The notes under the pieces are model-generated. The model searched no databases and was not told where the DNA came from. It worked only from the letters and a program-made list of their open reading frames with translations. The translations under genes were made by a program, and so were the position numbers. Below are positions 32,603 to 40,723 of a DNA stretch of 52,253 bases, in pieces (the stretch's first letter is position 1; each line of letters begins with the position of its first letter). This DNA is from Bacillota bacterium (GTDB lineage Bacteria; Bacillota; Clostridia; Oscillospirales; Ethanoligenentaceae): assembly GCA_023391835.1 (NCBI GenBank), contig JAEWAE010000049.1:1-52253 (forward strand), in the 5' to 3' direction.

Positions 32603-33526
32603 CTACTTTTTGAGCCGGACCCCGTACCGGGATACCACGGCTTTCAGTTCCTCCAGATACAGGGCGGCCTGCTGTGTCAGCCGGATATCCTTGTGGGATA
32701 TCCAGCCGACTTCGATGGAATCCGCCACGCGCAGCGGCACGGCCGTGATGTTGTCGCCGTTGAGATCCGCACTGACGATCCCGGTGGAAATGGTGTAGCC
32801 GTTGAGCCCGATCATCAGGTTAAAGATGGTCGCCCGGTCGCCCACATGGATATCTTTTTTGGCATATTCCGTGCTGAGGATCTCTTCCGAAAAATAAAAG
32901 GAGTTGTAATCGCCCTGCTCGAAGGATAAACGCGGATACTCCGCCAGGTCGTCGAGAGTCACATATGGTTTCCCCGCGAGAGGATTGGTGGTGCTGATGA
33001 AAACATGCGGATTGGCGGTGAAAAGCGGGTGGAAGGTGAGCTGATTTTCTCGGAGCAGCTTTTCCATTACCTTCCGGTTAAAATTATTCATATAGAGGAT
33101 GCCGAGCTCGCTGCGCAGATTTTTTACATCCTCCACGATCTCAAAGGTCCTGGCTTCTCGCAGGGTGTATTCATATTCTTCCGCGTCGGTCTTTTTGACC
33201 ATATTCACAAACGCGTTCACCGCGAACGCATAGTGCTGCGTCGATATGGCGCACAGCCGCCGGGAGGGCTTTTTATGCATCCACCGCTGTTCCAGCAGGC
33301 TTTCCTGTTCCACCACCTGGCGGGCGTAACCCAAAAACTCCGCTCCGTCTGTGGTCAGCGAAACGCCCCGCGGCGTGCGGATCAAAAGCTCGTGGCGGAT
33401 TTCGGCCTCCAGATCATGCAGCGAATTGGAAAGGCTCGGCTGAGCGATGAAAAGCCGCTCGGCTGCCTTATTGATGGAGCCGCAGTTTACAGTCTCGATA
33501 AAATATTTTAGCTGCTGTAATGTCAT
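32603..33526 (-). CDS. LysR-family transcriptional regulator
   Basis: A 307-residue LysR-type regulator: N-terminal winged helix (TLQQLKYFIETVNCGSINKA, AQPSLSNSLHDLEAEI, then TPRGVSLTTDG, residues 1-65) and a PBP-like effector domain (about 90-300). It is upstream of the MetE-like gene on the same strand and probably activates it through the site at 32581-32593. A sulfur-related effector is suggested only by context. The ATG at 33526 gives the standard LysR N-terminus; the ribosome site (AGGG) is weak. The longer upstream frame would cross its promoter at 33641-33669. Confidence 0.88.
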   Translation of the reverse strand: MTLQQLKYFIETVNCGSINKAAERLFIAQPSLSNSLHDLEAEIRHELLIRTPRGVSLTTDGAEFLGYARQVVEQESLLEQRWMHKKPSRRLCAISTQHYAFAVNAFVNMVKKTDAEEYEYTLREARTFEIVEDVKNLRSELGILYMNNFNRKVMEKLLRENQLTFHPLFTANPHVFISTTNPLAGKPYVTLDDLAEYPRLSFEQGDYNSFYFSEEILSTEYAKKDIHVGDRATIFNLMIGLNGYTISTGIVSADLNGDNITAVPLRVADSIEVGWISHKDIRLTQQAALYLEELKAVVSRYGVRLKK

Positions 33527-33640
33527 ATGCTTTAACCCTGCCCATATGCGCGGGCTATGCCCGGATAATTGGCGTCCGTCTTCCGTTTGCCCCTGCAGGC
33601 CCCCTCGACCGCGCGCATCGACGGGGCCTGTGATGTATTG

Positions 33641-33669
33641 AGCATACCGCAAAACGACGGCAATATCAA
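33641..33669 (-). promoter_or_regulatory. Sigma-A promoter of the lysR gene
   Basis: On the minus strand TTGATA (33664-33669), 17 bases, TATGCT (33641-33646). It supports the start at 33526. The plus-strand leader-A promoter is 84 bases away, so this is a divergent regulatory region. Confidence 0.55.
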
Positions 33670-33752
33670 GGCGGCTATGCCCGCCGTCTCGCTCCCGCAA
33701 AAAGGAGCGGGCATGGGCCCGCCTGGGGCATAAAGTTTCCTGCCGCATCGAC

Positions 33753-33781
33753 TTGACATCCCGGCCGGATTTCGCTATAAT
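33753..33781 (+). promoter_or_regulatory. Consensus sigma-A promoter of leader A
   Basis: TTGACA (33753-33758), 17 bases, TATAAT (33776-33781). Transcription should start near 33788, 135 bases before the leader-peptide ATG. A perfect promoter followed by a terminator is what an attenuated operon shows. Confidence 0.88.
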
Positions 33782-33923
33782 GAGCGTAACCGCCGAATAT
33801 GATTAAGCATATAGTTATAGTAGGTAATCGCTGCCGGCCGGAAAACCGACGGCCGGGTGTTTATGCGGGGTATGAATTTCCGGCGCTTTGGCAGCAATTG
33901 ATCGGATGAAGGGAGCCATAGGT

Positions 33924-34037
33924 ATGACGTACGACACGGTCAATCGGATCACGGTCCTTTGCATGTGTGAAATGTGCTGTATGCGGATGCCCATGCCGGG
34001 CTTTCGGAATCTGCGCATATGTCCCGGGTACGATTGA
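33924..34037 (+). CDS. Cys/Met-rich leader peptide A (37 aa)
   Basis: A 37-codon ORF with an excellent ribosome site (AAGGGAG, 8 bases before the ATG). Codons 13-24 encode C-M-C-E-M-C-C-M-R-M-P-M: four Cys and five Met in twelve residues. The tail is NLRICPGYD. Just after its stop comes a perfect terminator (34076-34107), then the YezD-like gene. A second peptide with the same core (MCE-x-MCC) lies in the same position at 35726. I read it as an attenuator peptide: scarce Cys- or Met-tRNA would stall the ribosome and let transcription continue. A small metal-binding or secreted peptide is the alternative. I do not know a named family. Confidence 0.75.
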   Translation: MTYDTVNRITVLCMCEMCCMRMPMPGFRNLRICPGYD

Positions 34038-34075
34038 CGGAAACTTCCATAGTTTGCCACGGCAGACGGATGGTT

Positions 34076-34107
34076 GCTCACAGGTCAATGGGCCTGTGAG
34101 CTTTTTT
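34076..34107 (+). terminator. Attenuator terminator after leader peptide A
   Basis: GCTCACAGGTC pairs with GGCCTGTGAGC (11 bp with one wobble; nine perfect), loop AATG, then six T. It begins 38 bases after the leader stop codon. A smaller hairpin (GTTTGC-CACG-GCAGAC, about 34052-34067) sits between and could be part of the switch. Confidence 0.9.
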
Positions 34108-34143
34108 GTGGACTTGAACCGATGAAAAGGGCGGGGAAAATTC

Positions 34144-34293
34144 ATGGCGGAAAAAGAGTCTTGCCACGAAGCGGAAATTTACAGACGACTGGCCCAGTAC
34201 ATCAAGGAAATTCAGTACGGCTCGGTGACCGCGATCATCCAGGACGGAAAAATCGTGCAGATCGAAAAAAGCGAAAAAGTCCGATTTAACTGA
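34144..34293 (+). CDS. YezD-family small protein (DUF2292)
   Basis: A 49-residue protein matching the DUF2292/YezD pattern: YIKEIQYGSVTAIIQDGKIV then QIEKSEKVRF. Proteins of this family are short, cytoplasmic and often near sulfur-assimilation genes; their molecular function is not known to me. It has a ribosome-like AAAGGGCGGGG upstream of the ATG at 34144. It lies directly behind the leader-A attenuator and is followed by another terminator, so it may be the most tightly controlled gene of the unit. The sulfur context of the family supports the Cys/Met sensing idea. Confidence 0.8.
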   Translation: MAEKESCHEAEIYRRLAQYIKEIQYGSVTAIIQDGKIVQIEKSEKVRFN

Positions 34294-34328
34294 ATTCAAA
34301 ATTTTAACCAGCTGACCGGAAGACCGGA

Positions 34329-34367
34329 GGCTGGGCCCGGCGGGAACGCCGGACCCGGCCGTTTTTT
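34329..34367 (+). terminator. Terminator between yezD-like and amidohydrolase genes
   Basis: GGCTGGGCCCGGCG pairs with CGCCGGACCCGGCC (one mismatch, one wobble), loop GGAA, then GTTTTTT. It should reduce read-through into the amidohydrolase gene or be a second control point. Confidence 0.82.
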
Positions 34368-34408
34368 GACGGTGCGGGGATATCAAAGGTTTAAGCGGAG
34401 GCCAATTC

Positions 34409-35614
34409 ATGCAGACATCTCAGAATCTTTCCCAGGAAGAACGGGCCATCGATCAGGCAAGGCGGTGGGCGGCGGAGCTGACGGAGCTGCGCCGCTGGTT
34501 TCACCGGCACCCGGAGACTAGCTTTCACGAGACGGGTACGGCCGCAAAAATCCGGGCCGAGCTGACGGCGGCCGGCATCCCGTTTCAGACGGTCGGCGAG
34601 ACGGGGACCGTCGGAGTCATTATGGGCTCCCGGCCGGGCCCGACGGTCGGTCTGCGGGCCGACATCGACGCGCTGGAAGTGCAGGAGCTCAATGATTTCC
34701 CTTACCGCTCCGAAACGCCCGGCCTGATGCACGCCTGCGGCCATGACAGCCATATGGCGGCACTGCTTATGGCCGCGCGGATCTTGCAGCAGGGCAGAGA
34801 CCGGCTTGCCGGCACGGTCAAGCTCGTGTTCCAGCCGGGGGAGGAGGTCGGCTCCGGAGCGGCCGGCATCCTCCAAAGCGGGCTCGTCGACGACGTTTCC
34901 GCCTTTTTCGGGCTCCATGCGACCCCCTCGCTGCGCACAGGGCAGGTTTCAATTCGGGAGGGTGCCGTGATGGCCGGCTCCAATTTTATCCGCATCACGC
35001 TCCGGGGTAAAGGCGGCCACGCCGCCACGCCCCATCGGGCGCGGGATGCGGTGGTGGCGGGCAGCGCGGTCGTGATGGCCTTACAGTCGATCGTGTCGCG
35101 CGAGACCGCCCCCGTGGTGCCGGCCGTGGTGACCATCGGCATGTTCCGGGCAGGCACGCGGGGCAATATCATCGCCGATCGGGCGGAGCTGACCGGCACG
35201 GCCCGCGTCACGTCGGAAACAGAGCGTGCACGCGTCGCCGATGCCGTCCGCCGCGTTGTGGCGGGTACGGCGTCGGCCTATGGCGTGGAAGCGGAAATTA
35301 AATGTGAGCGCGCCACCGGCATTGTGAGTAACAGCGCGGAGCTTGTGCCGGTTGTGCGCCGCGCGGCCCGGGCGGTCGTGTCGGAAACAGGTCTGGTGAC
35401 GCTGCCGGTCTGCCTGACCACCGACGATTTTTATCAGTACCGTAAAATCGCCCCGGCGTTTTATGCGCTGGTCGGGGTCAGCGGCGGCACGGCCGAAACG
35501 GAGCCCGCCCCGCTGCACAGCGGCGCTTTCTGCCTGGATGAGGAGGCGCTCCCGATCGAAGCGGCGCTGCATGTGGAATTTGTGCGGCAGTTTTTGGCAG
35601 GTGCCGACGGCTGA
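34409..35614 (+). CDS. M20D-family amidohydrolase (N-acyl-amino-acid deacylase type) 1
   Basis: A 401-residue metallo-amidohydrolase related to hippurate hydrolases/aminoacylases (YtnL, YxeP type). Metal and catalytic sites: HRHPETSFHE at about 32-41, GLRADIDALEV, HACGHD (108-113), FQPGEEVGSGA (general base Glu), and H in FGLHATP; the dimerisation domain lies at about 190-300. It removes an acyl group from an amino acid; in Bacillus, relatives deacylate N-acetylated S-modified cysteines, which suits the leader-A control seen here. The ATG at 34409 follows GCGGAGG. Substrate is inferred. Confidence 0.9.
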   Translation: MQTSQNLSQEERAIDQARRWAAELTELRRWFHRHPETSFHETGTAAKIRAELTAAGIPFQTVGETGTVGVIMGSRPGPTVGLRADIDALEVQELNDFPYRSETPGLMHACGHDSHMAALLMAARILQQGRDRLAGTVKLVFQPGEEVGSGAAGILQSGLVDDVSAFFGLHATPSLRTGQVSIREGAVMAGSNFIRITLRGKGGHAATPHRARDAVVAGSAVVMALQSIVSRETAPVVPAVVTIGMFRAGTRGNIIADRAELTGTARVTSETERARVADAVRRVVAGTASAYGVEAEIKCERATGIVSNSAELVPVVRRAARAVVSETGLVTLPVCLTTDDFYQYRKIAPAFYALVGVSGGTAETEPAPLHSGAFCLDEEALPIEAALHVEFVRQFLAGADG

Positions 35615-35642
35615 TTTTTCCCGGAAAAATCGGGGAAAAGGG

Positions 35643-35671
35643 TTGACAATCGGAAAAACGGATATTACAAT
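35643..35671 (+). promoter_or_regulatory. Sigma-A promoter of leader B
   Basis: TTGACA (35643-35648), 17 bases, TACAAT (35666-35671). Start predicted near 35678, 48 bases before leader-peptide B. Same design as leader A. Confidence 0.85.
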
Positions 35672-35725
35672 GTTAAACATAATATTGCATATATGATTAC
35701 TTTGTATTGAAATGAGGCGGGTCTT

Positions 35726-35818
35726 ATGAAAACAGCCAGATGGTTTGCGTGTCGCATGTGTGAAGGGATGTGCTGTCGCATGCTCCCGCGGCCCGACCTG
35801 CCTTGTCACGCGCATTGA
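35726..35818 (+). CDS. Cys/Met-rich leader peptide B (30 aa)
   Basis: A 30-codon ORF preceded by GAGGCGG 5 bases before the ATG. Residues 9-19 are C-R-M-C-E-G-M-C-C-R-M, with another Cys at 27. The core MCE-G-MCC-R-M lines up with MCE-MCC-M-R-M of leader peptide A, yet the rest differs, which points to selection on the Cys/Met codons. Two terminators follow (35833-35864, 35912-35953), then a peptide ABC transporter operon. Most likely a ribosome-stalling leader for Cys and/or Met limitation. A functional Cys-rich micropeptide remains possible. Confidence 0.75.
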   Translation: MKTARWFACRMCEGMCCRMLPRPDLPCHAH

Positions 35819-35832
35819 ATGATTACGTGCGG

Positions 35833-35864
35833 GCCGGCGGGGTGAACCGCCGGCTTTCATTTTG
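35833..35864 (+). terminator. First hairpin after leader peptide B
   Basis: GCCGGCGG (35833-35840) pairs with CCGCCGGC (35847-35854), loop GGTGAA, then TTTCATTTT. It begins 15 bases after the leader stop. Its 3' arm could instead pair with CCGGC at 35875-35879, giving an alternative fold. Confidence 0.7.
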
Positions 35865-35911
35865 CCGTTTTGTCCGGCTCACAATATTCCGATAGGCTGA
35901 CCAGACAACTG

Positions 35912-35953
35912 GAGGCCGCATTTCCGCTTCACGGCGGGATGCGGCCTCTTTTT
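35912..35953 (+). terminator. Second, strong terminator after leader peptide B
   Basis: GAGGCCGCAT (35912-35921) pairs with ATGCGGCCTC (35939-35948), with an inner CCGC/GCGG helix, then five T. It lies 94 bases before the solute-binding protein gene. Confidence 0.9.
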
Positions 35954-36046
35954 GTTTGGCCCCGGCAAAACGGCATCGGCAGGGAGGGCAGCGCCGCGCG
36001 CGTATGTCCGTGTTGATACATATTGCAGATATTGGGAGGAAAAATG

Positions 36047-37744
36047 ATGAATCGAATCGGTTTGCGAATCGCCGGCCTGGCGGTGGGAGCGGCGCTCCTG
36101 CTTTCCGGCTGCTCCGGCACGGCGCAGAAAACCGTGCCGGCCAAGCAGGCGAACGTTACGCTGCAGAATATCCAGCTCACAAAGGCCGCCAATACCTCGG
36201 CTAACCCTCAGACGGCCGTCGGCCGCAAAGATACGCTCGTGGCCGGCATATCGGCCCCCGGCGGGGTGTTCCTGCCCTATTTTTACACCAACGGCTGGGA
36301 TGACAACGCCACTTCGCCGATTTTTGCCCGGTTGTTTGAGTATGATACCAGCGGCAGCCTGGTGCCTTCCCTGGCGGAAAAGTATACCGTTTCCCAGGAT
36401 CAGCTGACCTACACCATCACGCTGAAAAAAGATCTGAAGTTCAGCGACGGTTCCCCGCTCACGGCGGACGACGTGGCTTTCACGCTGACGCTCCTGCTCG
36501 ACCCCGCCTACAGCGGCAACACCGACCTGACGCTCGCATCCATCCAGGACGACACCGATTATCAGAAGGGGAGCGCCTCTTCCGTCGCCGGCATCAAGGT
36601 GGTGGACGCGCAGACCCTTCAGGTGACGACTTCAAAGGTCAACGCCCAGACGCTGAGCCTCATCAACGTACGCGTGCTGTCCAAGGCGTATTACGGCAAG
36701 GAATATAAAAAAGGCAGCCTTGCCTATCTCAAAGACCTGTATTCCAAACCGGTGGGCGCCGGCCCCTATAAATTTGCCTCCTATGTGCCGGGGCAGGAGG
36801 TCCGCTATGTGGCGAACCCCAACTATTATGCGGGCAAGCCGAAAATCGAGAATTTCATCTACAAAGTGACCGCCGACGCCACCAAACTTCAGCTGCTGCA
36901 GACAGGGGATACGGATTACGACCGGCTCAGCGCCACGCCCGAAGTGGTCACCGCCCTCAAGGGCCTCGGCTTCCTCAACGTGCGCACCGCCACGGCGAAT
37001 TCCTACGGCTATGCGGAATTCAACCTCAAAAAGTCGTATCTCAAAGACCCCAAGGTGCGGCAGGCCCTCATCCTCGGGCTCGACCGGCAGAAATATATCG
37101 ACGCCCGCTATCGGGGCCTGGGCAAAGTCGCCACCGTGCCCAGCTCGCCGTTTTTGTGGTCCTACACGACCGACGGGGTCGACCCCATGAATTATGACGC
37201 CGCCAAGGCAAAGCAGCTGCTGGATGACGCCGGGTGGAAAGTCGGCTCGGACGGCTACCGCGAAAAAGACGGCCAGAAGCTCAAAATCACCTATCTGACG
37301 CGGTGGGCCAACGACGAGATCATCTCGATCGCGCAGGAAAATTACAAGGCCATCGGCGTGGAATTCGCGGCGCAGGTGATGGATGTCAACTCCATTACCT
37401 CGCAGGTCAAGCAGGGCAATTACGACCTGGCCTCCTTCTACACGTCCCAGCAGCTCGACCCGAACGACGGCGTCAAGGGCTTCAAGACAAACGATCCCTC
37501 CAACCTGACCGGGTATTCCGATGCCAAGGTCGACGAGCTGATCACGCAGGGCAACTCCACCCTCGACAAGAGCAAACGCAAGGATATTTACAAGCAGCTC
37601 TACCAGACGCTCACGACCGACCCGCCGGTCATCCTGCTTTACTATTCGACCAACGTCTGGGCCTACAACAGCCGGATTCAGAATTTCACCATCAGCGATT
37701 TCACCGGCATCGAGCCCTCCTATGACACCTGGTCGGTTCAGTAA
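36047..37744 (+). CDS. Peptide ABC transporter solute-binding lipoprotein (family 5)
   Basis: A 565-residue DppA/OppA-type binding protein. It has a lipoprotein signal (basic MNRIGLRIAG, hydrophobic core, lipobox LLSGC near residue 24) so it is anchored outside the membrane. The family-5 signature is seen in the conserved block TYTITLKKDLKFSDG and LTADDVAFTLTLL, with VGAGPYKFASY and QALILGLDRQKY later. It should bind oligopeptides or similar ligands and deliver them to the next four gene products. ATGs at 36044 and 36047 are both possible; 36047 has better spacing (7) from GGGAGG. Substrate preference unknown; leader B suggests Cys- or Met-containing ligands. Confidence 0.9.
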   Translation: MNRIGLRIAGLAVGAALLLSGCSGTAQKTVPAKQANVTLQNIQLTKAANTSANPQTAVGRKDTLVAGISAPGGVFLPYFYTNGWDDNATSPIFARLFEYDTSGSLVPSLAEKYTVSQDQLTYTITLKKDLKFSDGSPLTADDVAFTLTLLLDPAYSGNTDLTLASIQDDTDYQKGSASSVAGIKVVDAQTLQVTTSKVNAQTLSLINVRVLSKAYYGKEYKKGSLAYLKDLYSKPVGAGPYKFASYVPGQEVRYVANPNYYAGKPKIENFIYKVTADATKLQLLQTGDTDYDRLSATPEVVTALKGLGFLNVRTATANSYGYAEFNLKKSYLKDPKVRQALILGLDRQKYIDARYRGLGKVATVPSSPFLWSYTTDGVDPMNYDAAKAKQLLDDAGWKVGSDGYREKDGQKLKITYLTRWANDEIISIAQENYKAIGVEFAAQVMDVNSITSQVKQGNYDLASFYTSQQLDPNDGVKGFKTNDPSNLTGYSDAKVDELITQGNSTLDKSKRKDIYKQLYQTLTTDPPVILLYYSTNVWAYNSRIQNFTISDFTGIEPSYDTWSVQ

Positions 37745-37767
37745 CTGAAAAAAGTCGCGCGGCTTTT

Positions 37768-37806
37768 GGGCCCGGCGTGCGAAGCTGCAAGCTTGCATGC
37801 CGGCCC
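37768..37806 (+). other. Intercistronic hairpin after the binding-protein gene
   Basis: GGGCC, GGC, TGC and AAGC helices pair in order with GCTT, GCA, GCC and GGCCC around loop TGCAA, with small bulges and no T-run. Such structures often protect the upstream mRNA so that binding protein exceeds the membrane parts. Confidence 0.6.
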
Positions 37807-37846
37807 ATTTGCGGCATCGGTGGACTTGTATGGGAGGTGCAAACCT

Positions 37847-38803
37847 GTGGGCCGCTATATTCTGCGTCGGTTTTGGCAGATGCTCGTGCTCCTGCTGATT
37901 GTTTCGCTGATCGTGTTCTTTCTCTTTTCGCTGCTCCCCGGCAATTTTCTGGACGGGGACCCTTACCTGACGGCCACGCGGCGCGCGGCGCTGGAAAAGC
38001 TCTACGGCTTCGACCAGCCGACCATCAAACGCTATTTCATCTGGATGGCCGGCGTGCTGCGGGGCGATTTCGGCGATTCGCTCCAATACCGCATGCCGGT
38101 GATGCAGCTGCTCGGCCAGTACATATGGAATTCGTTTTTCCTTGCGCTTACGGCGTCGCTCCTTGCCTGGTCGGTTGCCATCCTGGTCGGCATCTATTCC
38201 GCCGTGCGGCAGTATTCGCTGTTTGACCGCACCGTCACCCTGCTGGTCTTCGCCGCCATGTCGCTGCCCTCCTTTTTCATCGGGCTGCTGCTGGTCAAGG
38301 TTTTCGCGGTGGATCTCAAGGTGCTGCCGGTGGGCGGCATGATCAGCTCCGGCGGCAAAGTCGGCGGGCTTGTCTGGCTGGGCGACGTGCTGCGCCACAT
38401 GGTGCTGCCGGTGGCGGTGCTTACGCTCATCAGCGTCGGCTCGCTGACCCGTTATTTCCGCACCGGCATGCTCGACGTCATTCGTCAGGATTATATCCGC
38501 ACCGCCCGGGCCAAGGGCCTGCGGGAGCGGACGGTGATTTTCCGCCACGCGCTGAAAAATGCGCTGCTGCCAGCCATCACGCTGCTGGGCTTCAAGCTGC
38601 CGGGGCTGTTTTCGGGCGCCATCATCACCGAGCAGATCTTCAGCTGGCCCGGCGTGGGCCGTATCCAGTTGGAATCGCTCGGTCAGCGGGATTACCCCGT
38701 GCTCATGGCTTTTACGATGATTTTGTCGGCTCTGACCATTCTGGGCAATTTTCTGGCGGATGTCACCTACTCGCTGGTGGACCCGCGCATCCGTATCCGA
38801 TGA
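37847..38803 (+). CDS. Peptide ABC transporter permease 1 (DppB type)
   Basis: A 318-residue permease with about six helices. The N-terminus YILRRFWQMLVLLLIVSLIVF and the EAA-type loop ARAKGLRERTVIFRHALKNALLPAI (about 225-249) are typical of DppB/OppB, the subunit that docks the ATPases. The GTG at 37847 follows GGGAGG by 9 bases; the longer frame overlaps the intercistronic hairpin. It is followed by the DppC-type gene after 13 bases. Confidence 0.9.
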   Translation: MGRYILRRFWQMLVLLLIVSLIVFFLFSLLPGNFLDGDPYLTATRRAALEKLYGFDQPTIKRYFIWMAGVLRGDFGDSLQYRMPVMQLLGQYIWNSFFLALTASLLAWSVAILVGIYSAVRQYSLFDRTVTLLVFAAMSLPSFFIGLLLVKVFAVDLKVLPVGGMISSGGKVGGLVWLGDVLRHMVLPVAVLTLISVGSLTRYFRTGMLDVIRQDYIRTARAKGLRERTVIFRHALKNALLPAITLLGFKLPGLFSGAIITEQIFSWPGVGRIQLESLGQRDYPVLMAFTMILSALTILGNFLADVTYSLVDPRIRIR

Positions 38804-38816
38804 GGGGGAGTTTCGC

Positions 38817-39737
38817 GTGACTGTTTCCATATGGCGGCGCCGCAGACCGGCGTCGGAGGATTCGCCGCAACTGCTGCGCAGCCGTCTGCGCTGGATGCTG
38901 GGGCACAACCGGCTGGCGGCGGTCAGCCTGTTCGTGCTGCTTTTTATCGTGCTGGCCAGCATCATCGGGCCGTTTTTCTCGCCCTATGCCGATAACGCGG
39001 TGAATGTGGGCGTCATGTATCAGCCGCCGACGCCGGCGCATCCGCTGGGCACCGACAATCTGGGGCGGGATGTGCTGACCCGCCTGCTGCTGGCGGGGCG
39101 GATTTCCCTGTCGGTCGGGTTCTTTTCCATGGTGACGTCGATTTTGCTCGGCACGGTCATCGGGGCGCTCTCGAGCTTTTACGGCGGCGTGGTCGACAGC
39201 GTCGTCATGCGCATTTCCGACGCTATCATGTCCATCCCGGAGCTGCCGATCCTGATGGTGGTGGGCGCGGTGCTGTATGCCTGGAAAGTGACGGGCAATC
39301 TCCGCATTTACATCATCATGCTGATGATCAGCTTCGTGGGCTGGCCCAAGCTGGCCCGCATGATCCGCAGCCAGATGCTTTCGCTCAAGGAGCAGCCCTA
39401 CATGCAGGCGGCGGAGGTGCTGGGCCTCAACGACCGGCATAAGATATTCCGCCATCTGCTGCCCAACACCGTGCCGCTGCTCATCGTGGTGGCGACGCTC
39501 AACGTGGCGGACGCCATCCTCAGCGAGTCGGTGCTCAGCTACCTTGGCATCGGCGTCATGCCGCCCACTCCGTCGTGGGGCAATATGATCAGCGCGGCCA
39601 ATGACATCATCGACTTCCAGATGCGGCCGTGGCTGTGGATCTCGCCCGGCATGATCATTTTCCTCACCGTGACGGCAATCAATATACTCGGCGACGGCCT
39701 GCGGGATGCGCTCGACCCGAAATTTCAGGGGAGGTGA
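38817..39737 (+). CDS. Peptide ABC transporter permease 2 (DppC type)
   Basis: A 306-residue permease with about six helices. It has the OppC-type N-terminal region (RSRLRWMLGHNRLAAVSLFV), HPLGTDNLGRDVLTRLL, typical of DppC/OppC, and an EAA loop AAEVLGLNDRHKIFRHLLPNT. It forms the channel with the DppB-type subunit. The GTG at 38817 follows GAGGGGGAG by 6 bases and the next gene starts 5 bases after its stop. Confidence 0.9.
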   Translation: MTVSIWRRRRPASEDSPQLLRSRLRWMLGHNRLAAVSLFVLLFIVLASIIGPFFSPYADNAVNVGVMYQPPTPAHPLGTDNLGRDVLTRLLLAGRISLSVGFFSMVTSILLGTVIGALSSFYGGVVDSVVMRISDAIMSIPELPILMVVGAVLYAWKVTGNLRIYIIMLMISFVGWPKLARMIRSQMLSLKEQPYMQAAEVLGLNDRHKIFRHLLPNTVPLLIVVATLNVADAILSESVLSYLGIGVMPPTPSWGNMISAANDIIDFQMRPWLWISPGMIIFLTVTAINILGDGLRDALDPKFQGR

Positions 39738-39742
39738 CGACC

Positions 39743-40723
39743 GTGGCGAAAAATCTGCTGGAAGTGCGCCGCCTGACCACCTGTTTCCACACCGGGGGCG
39801 GCGTCGTGCGGGCGGTAAACGACGTGAGCTTCACCGTGCCCGAGGGGCGGACGGTGTGTCTGGTGGGGGAATCCGGCTGCGGCAAAAGCGTCACGTCTCT
39901 TTCGGTGATGCGGCTGATCGATTCCCCCGGGCGCATCGAGTCCGGCGAGATCTTTTTCGAGGGCCGCGACCTGCTTCGCCTGAGCGAGGGGGATATGTGC
40001 GACCTGCGGGGCAACCGCCTCTCGATGATCTTTCAGGAACCGATGACGGCGCTCAACCCGGTGATCCCCATCGGCCGCCAGATTGCGGAGCCGCTGACCC
40101 GGCACAAGGGCTTGAGCTACCGGCAGGCGCTGGCGCGCGCGGTGGAGTTGATCCGCCAGGTGGGCATTCCCCGGGCGGAGCAGATCGCGGAATGTTACCC
40201 CCATCAGCTCAGCGGCGGCATGCTGCAGCGGGTCATGATCGCCATCGCGCTGAGCTGCCGCCCGGCGCTGCTCATCGCGGACGAACCTACTACGGCGCTG
40301 GATGTGACCATCCAGGCGCAGATACTCGATCTGCTGCGGGAACTCCGCAGCCAAATCCATATGTCGATGCTTTTCATCACCCATGACCTGGGCGTCGTGG
40401 CGGAAATTGCCGACGAGGTGGTGGTCATGTATGCCGGGCGCGTGGTGGAACGCGCGCCGGTGCGTGAGCTTTTCGCCCACCCCCGCCACCCGTACACCCG
40501 GGGGCTGCTGCAATGCAAGCCGCGCATCGGCGACCGGCGCCGGCGGCTTTACACCATTCCCGGCCAGGTGCCGGAGCTCACCGGCGACACGGGGTACTGT
40601 CTTTTCAGCGGCCGCTGCCCGGAGTGCCTGGAGGAGTGCCGACACAAGGTGCCGCCGCTGCGGCAGATATCGCCGGAGCATGCGGTCGCCTGCTGGTGCG
40701 GCGACGGGGAGGCCGAAATATGA
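39743..40723 (+). CDS. Peptide ABC transporter ATP-binding protein 1 (DppD type)
   Basis: A 326-residue ATPase. Walker A GESGCGKSV (about 39-47), Q-loop IFQEPMTALNP, signature LSGGMLQRV, Walker B LLIADEPTTALD and H-loop ITHDLG are intact. The C-terminal oligopeptide-transporter extension (from HPYTRGLL) has Cys-rich CRHKVPPLRQ and ACWC, as in members that bind a [4Fe-4S] cluster. The start is GTG at 39743, with GGGGAGG upstream; the stop overlaps the next ATG. Confidence 0.9.
   Translation: MAKNLLEVRRLTTCFHTGGGVVRAVNDVSFTVPEGRTVCLVGESGCGKSVTSLSVMRLIDSPGRIESGEIFFEGRDLLRLSEGDMCDLRGNRLSMIFQEPMTALNPVIPIGRQIAEPLTRHKGLSYRQALARAVELIRQVGIPRAEQIAECYPHQLSGGMLQRVMIAIALSCRPALLIADEPTTALDVTIQAQILDLLRELRSQIHMSMLFITHDLGVVAEIADEVVVMYAGRVVERAPVRELFAHPRHPYTRGLLQCKPRIGDRRRRLYTIPGQVPELTGDTGYCLFSGRCPECLEECRHKVPPLRQISPEHAVACWCGDGEAEI

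Noticed and set aside
37786..37801. AAGCTTGCATGCC, identical to part of a pUC polylinker
   Set aside because: The match stops after 13 bases, the flanks are not vector, and the bases form one arm of an intercistronic hairpin, so it is probably chance.
36632..38965. 777-codon minus-strand frame across the peptide transporter genes
   Set aside because: Same kind of shadow frame; composition is His/Arg/Gln-rich and it covers three clear plus-strand genes.
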